29,018 nucleotides of DNA from JAFDVL01 sp043736395 (GCA_043736395.1 JAYTCQ010000042.1:1-29018); one strand, 5' to 3'; counted from the stretch's first letter, positions 16,016 to 23,085 are shown. Notes: generated from the sequence alone by a model not told the origin. Translations and numbers: made by a program.

Positions 16016-16986
16016 TGTTCCGATTTCTGTTTTTTTAAACTGGGCGCTTCAACATCAGTACTAAAATGCTCATAGTTCAGGAACTCAAAAGTCATGTCTT
16101 TATCTACGCCATTTAAGAGCTTGGCATTGCCCAGTCCCTTGAGCCGAATCCGGCTTGGCACCCATGTTCCGCCTGTGACACGCATTTGCTCATAATTAAT
16201 TATTTCAGTTGCCGGGCGCTCCAAAAAAATATTTTGGGTTTTACCGTTGCGTGGTTTGGGCCAGGCCTCCAGCCGCGCGACCACTTTGTCTGTGGCATCT
16301 ATCCAGACTAAGCCGACCATTTTTGCAATGTATCTTTCACGGGGCGAGGCAGGATTATCGGCGCAAGAGCCAAAGCTCATCGCAATCATTTCGCGGTTAC
16401 CAAGTTGTGTGCGGCGGGGCGAATTGAACTGGCATTGGCGCAGAAATTGCGAAACACCAATCCAGACACCTTCGCCAGCTTCGCTGATACCGATACCGAC
16501 GGAGATATATTTTTCGGCACTAGCAGTGACAGCGGACTGGGCAGGGCGCACTTCGGGCAATTCAGCTTCCTGCATCCGTGCGACAGCTCGCTTGAGCAGT
16601 TCTTCACGCTCTTCTTTTAGAAGTGGGATGCCGTCATTACTGAATAAACTTATAACGTGTCGATGGCGCCCTTCCACTTTGATGGGATAGGCTTCAAACA
16701 GTTTGACGGACTCAGTGATTTTGCCACCGCGATCTTCTTCACGCGAAACTCGTTTTTGAATGTAACAATACTCCGTCAACCGTTGATGCATCTCAGCCCC
16801 GTTATGGTCGCTTTCACGAATCAGCGCTGGTATGTCCAGCCCTTCTAATTTGGTAGCTGCCTCTTGGGATTGTGCTTGTAACGAAAGAAAGAAAAGTGGA
16901 ATTGTCAGACAAAAGAACGCCAATCGTCGTAAGGATTTGATTGCCACTTGCGCAGGATAATTTGACAGTTCAGTTCTGGAGCACAT
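16012..16986 (-). CDS. Secreted protein of unknown function, acidobacterial type
   Basis: This is a 324-residue protein with an N-terminal signal segment (KSLRRLAFFCLTIPLFFLSL, cleavage near AQSQ at about 40). The mature part opens with a charged region of the type YCYIQKRVSREEDRGGKITE...YPIKVEGRHRHVISLFSNDG and IPLLKEEREE. This pattern, a tyrosine-rich strand, D-x-x-G-K turn and G-x-P-L-x-x-E-x-x-E, is one I associate with a family common in Acidobacteriota and without a known role. The C-terminal half has beta-strand character (MVGLVWIDATDKVVARLEAW) resembling outer-membrane lipoprotein-sorting folds, by eye only. The start is firm: AAGGAGG lies 8 bases before the ATG at 16986. It is downstream of, and in the same direction as, the winged-helix regulator. 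Confidence 0.75.
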   Translation of the reverse strand: MCSRTELSNYPAQVAIKSLRRLAFFCLTIPLFFLSLQAQSQEAATKLEGLDIPALIRESDHNGAEMHQRLTEYCYIQKRVSREEDRGGKITESVKLFEAYPIKVEGRHRHVISLFSNDGIPLLKEEREELLKRAVARMQEAELPEVRPAQSAVTASAEKYISVGIGISEAGEGVWIGVSQFLRQCQFNSPRRTQLGNREMIAMSFGSCADNPASPRERYIAKMVGLVWIDATDKVVARLEAWPKPRNGKTQNIFLERPATEIINYEQMRVTGGTWVPSRIRLKGLGNAKLLNGVDKDMTFEFLNYEHFSTDVEAPSLKKQKSEQ

Positions 16987-17277
16987 TATGAATCCTCCTT
17001 TTCACTGCCGAACGGTTTCAGCTAGCTTTTACTGGTATTCTCACCTCCAGCCGTACCATCATCATCAGCATTTATTACTGAATGAAATTCGAACTATTCT
17101 AAAATATCTGAGTAAACATGCTCTCCTTTTCCTGGTTAGTCAAGCGCGTTTTTGGATGAATATTTCGGCTCTGTTTTGACAAGATAACCCTAAATTTTAG
17201 ACGGAAAATAAGGTTAGAAATGTGACTGTACGTTGTGACGCTATTCACAGGGAATAGGGTCTCCGATAATTTGTAGG
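16987..17277. other. Intergenic stretch without a recognisable gene
   Basis: These 291 bases separate the regulator stop from the secreted-protein start. Apart from the Shine-Dalgarno AAGGAGG of the downstream gene near 16995, I see no convincing gene, RNA or strong hairpin. A minus-strand TTGACT near 17140 could be a -35 box, but no good -10 box sits at the right distance. Confidence 0.4.
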
Positions 17278-17787
17278 TCAGCTGGGGTTAAGCGAGTTCT
17301 GTTCATCCAATTCATCTAATTCACCCGTAATTTCCTGAATCAGGGCGGCGGTCTTCAACAATGAGAGAATTTGACGATTTACTTCAGTGTCCACACCTGA
17401 TTGATAGTGGGTCAGAACCTTTTTTTCCAGGTCATCAACATTCGAGTTAATGACCTGTACTTTTGCCACAAAGCGATAACCACGGCAAGGAATAGTTTCA
17501 ATAAAAGAGTTCTGCCCGGGAGTTTCGCCCAGGGACTTGCGCAACGTCGAAATATTGCGGGCAAGATTACCGTCTTCGACAAATGCTTCCGGCCAGACTG
17601 CATTCATCAACTCTTCTTTTTTCAAAACGTGCCCATGATTTTGGACGAGTAACAGCAAGATGTTGAAAACCTTAGGGGTTAGATGTACTACTTCACCGTT
17701 GCAGTATAAGAGACGATCTTCAAGTTCCAATCGAAAATGGCTGAATTTATACGCGAGAAATTCTGACTGTCCTAAAAAAGTTCGCAT
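17278..17787 (-). CDS. Short OmpR/PhoB-type winged-helix transcriptional regulator (CadC-like DNA-binding domain)
   Basis: This is a 169-residue protein. A trans_reg_C winged helix fills about 14-111: the beta sheet FRLELEDRLLYCNGEVVHLT, the helix PKVFNILLLLVQNHGHVLKK, then EELMNAVWPEAFVEDGNLAR with recognition helix NISTLRKSLGE and the wing FIETIPCRGYRFVAKV. There is no receiver domain and no membrane helix. Only an acidic 55-residue tail of predicted helices follows. Typical CadC-like relatives in Acidobacteriota carry a membrane segment plus TPR or TolB-like repeats, so this is a minimal version. It is transcribed divergently from the small secreted protein gene at 18021, with tandem 11-bp repeats in between, so it may control itself and both flanking secreted-protein genes (inference). 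Confidence 0.85.
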   Translation of the reverse strand: MRTFLGQSEFLAYKFSHFRLELEDRLLYCNGEVVHLTPKVFNILLLLVQNHGHVLKKEELMNAVWPEAFVEDGNLARNISTLRKSLGETPGQNSFIETIPCRGYRFVAKVQVINSNVDDLEKKVLTHYQSGVDTEVNRQILSLLKTAALIQEITGELDELDEQNSLNPS

Positions 17788-17814
17788 GAGAAAGGCCTTC
17801 AGAGCTTTTCAGGA

Positions 17815-17836
17815 TTCTTTCCGAATTCTTTCCGAA
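17815..17836. promoter_or_regulatory. Tandem 11-bp direct repeats, candidate operator for the winged-helix regulator
   Basis: TTCTTTCCGAA occurs twice with no gap, and an inverted partial copy (TTTACGAAAGA, 17837-17847) follows. The site lies 28-60 bases upstream of the regulator ATG. OmpR/PhoB-type winged helices bind direct repeats with 11-bp spacing (the pho box is the known case), so this fits an autoregulatory operator. Confidence 0.55.
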
Positions 17837-17968
17837 TTTACGAAAGATTAATTATCGAATTCGTTGCATAGTATGCGGCGAACTGATTAGGTTTGTAAAC
17901 AAAATATTTGTTACTCACCAGGTCATTGGGGGAGGTCGTCAGTTTTATTAAAAAGCCCCCTTTATGCT

Positions 17969-17993
17969 AGTGAAACCCTTGGGGAATTTCACT
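17969..17993 (+). promoter_or_regulatory. Stem-loop in the leader of the small secreted protein gene
   Basis: A 7-bp stem (AGTGAAA / TTTCACT) closes a loop with CCCTTGGGG that can pair further. It lies 28 bases before the ATG at 18021, just before the purine-rich region AAAAGAAAAGTAGG used for ribosome binding. It may modulate translation or mRNA stability. Confidence 0.35.
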
Positions 17994-18020
17994 TAGGTTT
18001 CGAAAAGAAAAGTAGGATAT

Positions 18021-18476
18021 ATGAAACATTCGAGAATGATAGTTACCTTCAGCCTGCTGTTGTTCGCCGGACTTGCCGTCAACGCACAGGCTATCCAAAA
18101 AATCACGGCGGACATTCCGTTCGCCTTTAACGTCGGTTCGACATCTCTCAATGCTGGTCAGTACCACGTTGGCAACAGTAGTCTGCCGCGGGGAGTAATA
18201 CTGGTAAAGAACTCAAAAGAGCATCAGAATGTTGCGGTATTGACGATGCCAAAATACGTGCGCGATGTCCCAACAGAAACCACACTTGTCTTTCATCGCT
18301 ATCGTGGTGAAGGCGGCGAAGATAAATACTTCCTGAAGCAGATATGGGTGCTGGGCGACAATACAGGAACGGAGTTGCCCATGTCGCGCGCGGAAAGAGA
18401 AACAGCCAAAAAAGCCGCCAAGCGGGATATGATTACGCTTGTTGTCCCGTCACACAGTAACCGCCCGGCAGATTAA
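18021..18476 (+). CDS. Small secreted protein of unknown function, acidobacterial type
   Basis: This is a 151-residue protein with a clear signal peptide (MKHSRMIVTFSLLLFAGLAV, cleavage after NAQA at about 24). The mature part begins IQKITADIPFAFNVGSTSLN and AGQYHVGN, a compact beta-rich opening I have seen in many short exported acidobacterial proteins of unknown role. A basic helix (RAERETAKKAAKRD, about 122-135) precedes the last strand MITLVVPS. The AGTAGG purine stretch 5-10 bases before the ATG supports the start. It is divergent from the winged-helix regulator and is followed by a strong stem-loop, so it is probably a single-gene unit and a likely target of that regulator. Confidence 0.75.
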   Translation: MKHSRMIVTFSLLLFAGLAVNAQAIQKITADIPFAFNVGSTSLNAGQYHVGNSSLPRGVILVKNSKEHQNVAVLTMPKYVRDVPTETTLVFHRYRGEGGEDKYFLKQIWVLGDNTGTELPMSRAERETAKKAAKRDMITLVVPSHSNRPAD

Positions 18477-18508
18477 TGCTGACAAGCGCAGTTGTGGGGA
18501 AGGTTTAC

Positions 18509-18547
18509 CCTGCAACAAGGTTTATCTCAACCTAAACCTTTTGCAGG
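18509..18547 (+). terminator. Strong stem-loop after the small secreted protein gene
   Basis: CCTGCAA-c-AAGGTTT pairs with AAACCTT-TTGCAGG to give 14 base pairs with one bulged C and a 10-base loop, 33 bases after the stop codon. The following T-tract is weak (GTTTCTCC), so it may be a terminator or the first stem of a longer structured RNA. Confidence 0.5.
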
Positions 18548-18563
18548 AGCGACCCGTTTCTCC

Positions 18564-18672
18564 ACTGATCTCTTTTACACTTGATCAGTTAGGCTGCTGT
18601 CGATCCAGCAACAGTTTCCGACAAAAAGCTAGCATTCAAGAGTTGACGAAAGTTGGCTTGAGTGCTAGTTTT
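18564..18672 (+). other. Run of three further stem-loops in the gene-free stretch
   Basis: Three inverted repeats follow each other: ACTGATC / GATCAGT (18564-18589, perfect), GCTGCTG / CAGCAAC (18593-18612, one mismatch), and a 16-bp stem from AAAGCTAGCATTCAAG (18625-18640) to CTTGAGTGCTAGTTTT (18657-18672). In the last, the only two non-Watson-Crick positions are G-U pairs when read as plus-strand RNA, and TTTTCC follows. This fits a structured RNA or a second terminator. Confidence 0.4.
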
Positions 18673-18701
18673 CCTGCGTTATTTGCTACAAAATTCTGTA
18701 G

Positions 18702-18971
18702 AAAATTGTCAAAAATGTATCGTCCATAGCAACCCTTATCTTTGCCTTTGCTGAAAGGTTTTTCTGCTATCTTCCGAACTTCCAACCATTAGGATTTCAC
18801 TCGTATGCGACACGTGAAGCAATCAACAAACTTCGCCCCGCTTCAGCCCTGTTGCAAAGCATCGGCGCAGGCCTCATCAACTCCGTCATCACCTCTGAAG
18901 AACTGGCGGAAAACGCAACGGTGATGGCGTATGCAATTGCAAATTTGCCAGAAGCTTTGCCACGAAAGTAA
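18702..18971 (+). pseudogene. Coding remnant without a credible start
   Basis: The frame is open from 18702 to the TAA at 18969-18971. From about 18783 its translation looks like genuine protein: FQPLGFHSYATREAINKLRP continuing as ASALLQSIGAGLINSVITSE, ELAENATVMAYAIANLPEAL and PRK. No good ATG or ribosome binding site precedes it, and the first part (KIVKNVSSIATLIFAF) looks random. I read it as the C-terminal end of a decayed gene, of a family I do not recognise. Together with the stem-loops before it, it accounts for most of the 707-base stretch 18477-19183 that has no intact gene. Confidence 0.35.
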
Positions 18972-19081
18972 TTATCGCTTTTCCACATTCCTTATTTTGT
19001 GCTCGCCTTCTTCCAGCGATTGCGCTCTGTGTGCGATGTTGCCTGTAAAAGTTGAATTAAATCAGACCTCTCCAATTAAAA

Positions 19082-19098
19082 TGCAAATTCGATTTGCA
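19082..19098. promoter_or_regulatory. 17-bp palindrome upstream of the BrxD/helicase cluster
   Basis: TGCAAAT-tcg-ATTTGCA is a perfect palindrome with a 3-base centre, about 40 bases before the candidate promoter of the four-gene cluster. It suits a dimeric repressor site. No regulator gene is adjacent, so the binding protein is unknown. Confidence 0.35.
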
Positions 19099-19122
19099 CA
19101 GGTTGCATTTACCGGATTAGAC

Positions 19123-19152
19123 TTGACCGCTTTTCCCCAAACAAATTATCAA
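19123..19152 (+). promoter_or_regulatory. Candidate sigma-70 promoter of the BrxD/helicase cluster
   Basis: TTGACC (19123-19128) is followed after 18 bases by TATCAA (19147-19152). The predicted start of transcription near 19160 leaves a short leader with AGGAG at 19170-19174, 9 bases before the first ATG. The boxes are good but not perfect. Confidence 0.35.
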
Positions 19153-19183
19153 TGATGAAAATAAAAATCAGGAGAACTATCAG

Positions 19184-20050
19184 ATGAGTAAACAAGCGGA
19201 TACTTCTGCATTGGCAACCGGACTTGGCGATGCGCGCCGTGAACTGGCTAACGAAGTAAAATTACGGCAAGCCATCATCAAACCTTTAGATCAGGCGCAA
19301 CGTGCGTTGAAAGACCCGCACAAAAATGCGGTAGCCTTACACGAAGCGACGGAGCTTTTAGAACGCCCCAGTGAAGAATTATCTTTGCCGCAGAACTACA
19401 ACAAATTGGTAAAAGAATTACGCGCAATAGCGGATGAAAATTTGTCCGAATTGGAATTCACCTTCGCCCGTGATTTGCGTGACGCGTTTAGTGAAATTGG
19501 CGTAAAAATGGCGGGGTCGCCAACTGAATTAATCGCCGAGCTTTTCGTGATCAAACCTGACATGCGCAAGAAGCAGGTGACGATGACTTTTTCGCGTCAG
19601 AGCGTCACCAAAGGCGCGGTCAAACTGGATGTCGAGAAAGTCGTGAACGAATATCAAAAAGCACGCAAAGACATCTGCGAACGCAAAGTGGATCACAAAG
19701 AATTGCTCGCCGGATTGTTTGAAGCCTACACCCGCGTCATCAAACTGCAAGACAAACCGATGGGATTTCGCTCCGGCATCGTGGATGTTTTCCGCGAATT
19801 GGTGATTGTGCGCCAGCCGCTCGGCTTTCGCCGCGATCCGAACAAAGGTCGCTTTGTGGATTACCCAAAAACGCATTTCGCCTACGACATCCTGCAATTG
19901 CGACAGAGTAAAAAGCTGGATCATGACGGCTACCGCTTGAACCTCGGCACTGCAACCATTGATACAACCTCCGATTCCAGCAAAGCCATGTTCCTCGCCA
20001 GCGGCGCGAACGAAGGACAGTTTATTAAGGATTTGTATTTTACGAAATAG
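19184..20050 (+). CDS. Unknown protein heading the BrxD/helicase cluster
   Basis: This is a 288-residue soluble protein with no signal peptide or membrane segment and no motif that I recognise. About 1-100 is helical, with likely coiled-coil heptads (ARRELANEVKLRQAIIKPLD, LHEATELLERPSEEL). The middle, about 101-200, alternates strands and helices (IAELFVIKPDMRKKQVTMTF, VEKVVNEYQKARKDICERKV). The end has a beta character (FRRDPNKGRFVDYPKTHFAY, YRLNLGTATIDTTSDSSKAM). It has no Walker motifs and no nuclease or methylase motifs. The start is supported by AGGAG 9 bases upstream. As first gene of a cluster with two BrxD-like ATPases and a helicase it is the system-specific component, perhaps a sensor, adaptor or DNA-binding subunit; this is inference from position only. 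Confidence 0.75.
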   Translation: MSKQADTSALATGLGDARRELANEVKLRQAIIKPLDQAQRALKDPHKNAVALHEATELLERPSEELSLPQNYNKLVKELRAIADENLSELEFTFARDLRDAFSEIGVKMAGSPTELIAELFVIKPDMRKKQVTMTFSRQSVTKGAVKLDVEKVVNEYQKARKDICERKVDHKELLAGLFEAYTRVIKLQDKPMGFRSGIVDVFRELVIVRQPLGFRRDPNKGRFVDYPKTHFAYDILQLRQSKKLDHDGYRLNLGTATIDTTSDSSKAMFLASGANEGQFIKDLYFTK

Positions 20051-20056
20051 CAATTA

Positions 20057-20134
20057 GCTGTTAGCGATTAGCTTTTAGCCAGAACCAGGAAGTTTCTCAT
20101 TCTGGCTAATACCTAACAGCTAAACGCTAACAGC
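20057..20134. repeat. Nested inverted repeats in the spacer of the cluster
   Basis: The outer arms GCTGTTAGCG (20057-20066) and CGCTAACAGC (20125-20134) are perfect, and the inner arms TTAGCCAGAA (20075-20084) and TTCTGGCTAA (20100-20109) are also perfect. The structure fills the 95-base gap between the first two genes and ends just before AGGAG of the next. There is no T-tract, so transcription probably continues. Confidence 0.6.
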
Positions 20135-20145
20135 CAGGAGAAAAT

Positions 20146-21429
20146 ATGCAACTCACTCAACAGGAAGCACAGCACATTATTCGCAAATTGGGCGAATCGG
20201 GTATCCCGCCGACGCGCGGTTTGGAAGCCTACACCGTCGGCATGGATTCTGTGCTGGGCACGCTCGAAAACGAGTATTTGAAGGGCTATTTGCGCGATGG
20301 CGGGTCAAGTTTCAAGTTGGTTGTCGGGGAATACGGTAGTGGCAAATCGCACTTTTTATATCGGTTGCGTGACATCGCATGGGACAACGGCTTTGTCGTC
20401 AGTCGCACCGAACTCAGCCCGAAAGAATGCCCGTACGACAATCAACTGAAAGTCTATCAAGCGGTCATCAGCAACCTGATTTTTCACAGTCCCGACCCGA
20501 ACATCGCCGACACGCAAGGCATTGAATCATTTCTCGAAAATCACTTTTTCACAACGATGCGGATGCTCGGCATTGAGACGATGATGACGAGCATCGGACT
20601 GGATAAACGTGTCGAATTGTGGCTCGATACGATCCTGCGCTTCAAGATCGAAAGCCCGTCATTCCGGCACGCGGTGTATTTTTACCTGAAAGCCGTCGCC
20701 GAAGAAAACGAGACCGCGAAGCGCAGCATCGGCGCGTGGATGCGGGGCGAATCGGTGGCCTTAAAAGACGTGCGCGCCTTTAGCATTACCGAACGCATTG
20801 ATCGTTCCGTCGCCTTCAAGATGCTGCGTTCGGTGTCGCAGATGGTGCATGAACTCGGCTACGCGGGACTCGTGTTACTGTTTGATGAAGGCGACCGGAT
20901 GGTCAGCATCGGTTCATCCAAAACAGAGAAAGTCGCGTGCGATAACTTGCGCGAAGTGATTGATCGTTGCGCGGGTGAAAGCTTGCCTTCGACCTTGTTC
21001 GTGTATGCCGTGCCGCCTTATTTCGTCACGAATATCGCGCCGCAGTACGAAGCCCTGAGCCAGCGCATCAGTTCTAAAGTAAAGTTTTCGCGCAAGAATC
21101 CGTTCAGTGTGCAAATCAGTCTGGATCAATTGGATTACCCCGGTGAAGAATTGTTACAACTGATTGGCGGTAAGCTATTAGGGGTTTTCGAGCAAGCGTA
21201 CGGCGTCGCATTCAATCACGAATTACAAACACAAAACATCGCGCAGTTAGCGGAGACTTGTGGCTCGCTCTTGTCTTCAAGCCATCGGCGGCATTTCGTC
21301 AAATCGCTGATTGATATGCTCGCAGAACAGCGCGCGGACGGCGAAAGAATTTATGAACCTGACAACGTACAGAGCGTCGTGCGCGGCGTCACTGAGCAAT
21401 TGGGTCGTTCTCAAGGTGGAGAGTACTAA
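20146..21429 (+). CDS. BrxD-like P-loop ATPase (BREX ATP-binding domain, former DUF2791), first copy
   Basis: This is a 427-residue protein of the BrxC/BrxD-type STAND-like ATPase family. Walker A GEYGSGKSHF is at 61-70, within the family hallmark KLVVGEYGSGKSHFLYRLRD. Walker B LVLLFDEGDRM is at 242-252. The family opening AQHIIRKLGESGIPPTRGLE followed by YTVGMDSVLGTLENEYLKGY is present, and the region TLFVYAVPPYF near 283-293 fits sensor 1. In type 2 BREX (Pgl) systems BrxD accompanies an Lhr-like helicase BrxHI, and the same partner occurs here two genes downstream. The ATG is supported by AGGAG 6 bases upstream. The protein is followed by a palindromic repeat and then a paralogous ATPase. 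No fused effector domain is visible. Confidence 0.88.
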   Translation: MQLTQQEAQHIIRKLGESGIPPTRGLEAYTVGMDSVLGTLENEYLKGYLRDGGSSFKLVVGEYGSGKSHFLYRLRDIAWDNGFVVSRTELSPKECPYDNQLKVYQAVISNLIFHSPDPNIADTQGIESFLENHFFTTMRMLGIETMMTSIGLDKRVELWLDTILRFKIESPSFRHAVYFYLKAVAEENETAKRSIGAWMRGESVALKDVRAFSITERIDRSVAFKMLRSVSQMVHELGYAGLVLLFDEGDRMVSIGSSKTEKVACDNLREVIDRCAGESLPSTLFVYAVPPYFVTNIAPQYEALSQRISSKVKFSRKNPFSVQISLDQLDYPGEELLQLIGGKLLGVFEQAYGVAFNHELQTQNIAQLAETCGSLLSSSHRRHFVKSLIDMLAEQRADGERIYEPDNVQSVVRGVTEQLGRSQGGEY

Positions 21430-21433
21430 CACT

Positions 21434-21486
21434 GGGAGCGCCAGCATCCTGCTGGCAGCGAGCGCGTGCAACGCCGCTCGCTACCG
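21434..21486. repeat. Palindromic intergenic element, copy 2
   Basis: This is a shorter relative of the element at 12548-12701. It has GGAGCGC, then the palindrome CCAGCATCCTGCTGG (21441-21455), then GCGAGCG (21458-21464) and CGCTCGC (21475-21481) with an almost identical 24-base core. It lies between the two BrxD-like genes, immediately after the first stop codon. Confidence 0.75.
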
Positions 21487-21603
21487 TGGTGAGAGACGCA
21501 CTTCATCTTTAGCGTATTCGTGACGGAGTTTGCCTCTCTTCGCTCGCAAACATTAGGCAGGCTGCCAGATTACTACGGGAACAAATTTTTTCTGGAATTC
21601 AAT

Positions 21604-23019
21604 ATGATCGGATCAATTGTTACTCATCCTGTCTTCGGACGCGGACAAATCCTTGAGCTGCGCAACGCCGGACGCGATGCCACTGTTCGTTTTGAAAATG
21701 GCATCCGTGCTGTCGTGCAAGTCAATATGCTGACTGTTGTCGAAGCCGCCAAAACGACTGCGCCGCTACGTCCAGTTGTTGCCCCTCGTGTCGAAGTTGC
21801 GCTCACGCCGGAACAGGAACAGCGCATCGCCGCCCGGCACACCATTGAAGCATTGCGCTACGGCGTCGTGCCGCACAAACGAATCAAAGAACTTAGCGCA
21901 GGTTTAGATCAGGAACGCGCCAGCCTGAATCGCGCGTTTGATGGAGTCGGCGATCAAGGCGGCGACGTGCGTGTAGTTCTCGGCGAGTATGGACAAGGCA
22001 AAAGCCATTTCTTCGAGCTTGCCGCGCAGGAAGCGTTGGAGCGAAATTTCCTTGTCGCCCAAACCAGTCTTGACCTCCGCGAAGTCCCACCCAATCGCCC
22101 GCAACGCATTTACAATTCACTGCTGCACAGCCTGCGCTATCCGGATTCGAGCGACACCGGAACGCTTGCGCCCTTGTTCGAACGCATCTTGAGTGATGCC
22201 AATATCTATGCGCCGTTGATGGAAAAAATCAAAGGGACGGAGTTCAGTGCCGCGATCTATAACTATTCGCTGCTGCGCGAAACCCCGGGCGAAGAATTAA
22301 ACCAACTGCTGAATTGGATTTCCGGCGAAAAAATTTATATCAGCGCCATCCGCAAAGCGATGCCCGCGAAGCAGAAAGAATTCCCTTTGCGCGCGCTTTC
22401 CACTATGACGACTTCAGCGGATCAGTATTGTTATTTGCTGAGTGGCTTAGGCTGGATCGCGCAACAGGCAGGCTACGCGGGGTTGGCAGTTTTATTGGAT
22501 GAATCCGAACATTACAGTTTGCTCAACGAACGCGGACAAGAACGCGCCGACAATTTTTTTCGCGCATTAATGTACACGGCGTTGGCAGCCCGCGAAGATT
22601 GCAAACTCGGCGAAGCGCAGTTGCAACATCACACGAATCCTACTCCGTTTCGCTTCCAGGATCGCAGCCAGTTGTTAGTCATGTTCGCGGTCACGCCTTC
22701 CGCCAGCACGTTCGATTATCAACGCTGGCTCCACGAAGATCAGATCATCGCGCTGACTGCAAATTTGGACGCGGCGGCGTTGGAAGATTTGATGGCGCGG
22801 TTGTACGTGCTGCATCGGCAGGCCTACGGCTATGATCGTAGCGAGCAGTTTCTGGATATTTCCGAAGGCTTACTGGAATGTCTGGAAGGACGACTCATCA
22901 ATTTGCGGCAGACCATTCGGTTGGCGACAGAGATTTATGATTTGTGCTTTGTGCATCAGGATTACAGCGCAACACAAGCGGTTGGGGAATTGCGGCGGGT
23001 GATGTTAGGAAGGATGTGA
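21604..23019 (+). CDS. BrxD-like P-loop ATPase with N-terminal Tudor-like segment, second copy
   Basis: This protein is a paralogue of the preceding ATPase. Residues 1-45 read MIGSIVTHPVFGRGQILELR...ATVRFENGIRAVV, the pattern of the small Tudor-like beta barrel found at the C-terminus of UvrD/PcrA helicases (H-x-x-F-G-x-G...V-x-F-x-x-G), which contacts RNA polymerase or nucleic acid in those proteins. After a proline-rich linker the ATPase follows: IEALRYGVVPHKRIKELSAG at 81-100, Walker A GEYGQGKSHF at 127-136 and Walker B LAVLLDESEHY at 294-304. I start it at ATG 21604, where the recognisable domain begins. A GTG at 21520 would add 28 residues, and neither start has a clear ribosome binding site. 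Two different BrxD-like subunits suggest a hetero-oligomeric ATPase working with the helicase. Confidence 0.85.
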   Translation: MIGSIVTHPVFGRGQILELRNAGRDATVRFENGIRAVVQVNMLTVVEAAKTTAPLRPVVAPRVEVALTPEQEQRIAARHTIEALRYGVVPHKRIKELSAGLDQERASLNRAFDGVGDQGGDVRVVLGEYGQGKSHFFELAAQEALERNFLVAQTSLDLREVPPNRPQRIYNSLLHSLRYPDSSDTGTLAPLFERILSDANIYAPLMEKIKGTEFSAAIYNYSLLRETPGEELNQLLNWISGEKIYISAIRKAMPAKQKEFPLRALSTMTTSADQYCYLLSGLGWIAQQAGYAGLAVLLDESEHYSLLNERGQERADNFFRALMYTALAAREDCKLGEAQLQHHTNPTPFRFQDRSQLLVMFAVTPSASTFDYQRWLHEDQIIALTANLDAAALEDLMARLYVLHRQAYGYDRSEQFLDISEGLLECLEGRLINLRQTIRLATEIYDLCFVHQDYSATQAVGELRRVMLGRM

Positions 23020-23085
23020 GGCAGGAGAAAATGAGGATAGTCGAAAGTCTCTGACAAGAAACTTTATGAAAACTTTTCACTATTG

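Noticed and set aside
16247..16690. A 147-codon plus-strand frame opposite the secreted protein gene
   Set aside because: The minus-strand gene has a signal peptide and a strong ribosome binding site; the opposite frame has neither, nor any recognisable domain.
18797..18988. A 63-codon minus-strand frame in the gene-free stretch
   Set aside because: The plus-strand frame over the same bases has more natural protein composition and a proper stop, so this is probably its shadow.
19529..20053. A 174-codon minus-strand frame opposite the 288-residue protein
   Set aside because: It is antisense to a gene with a good ribosome binding site; its composition (many F, H and A) is that of a reversed coding frame.
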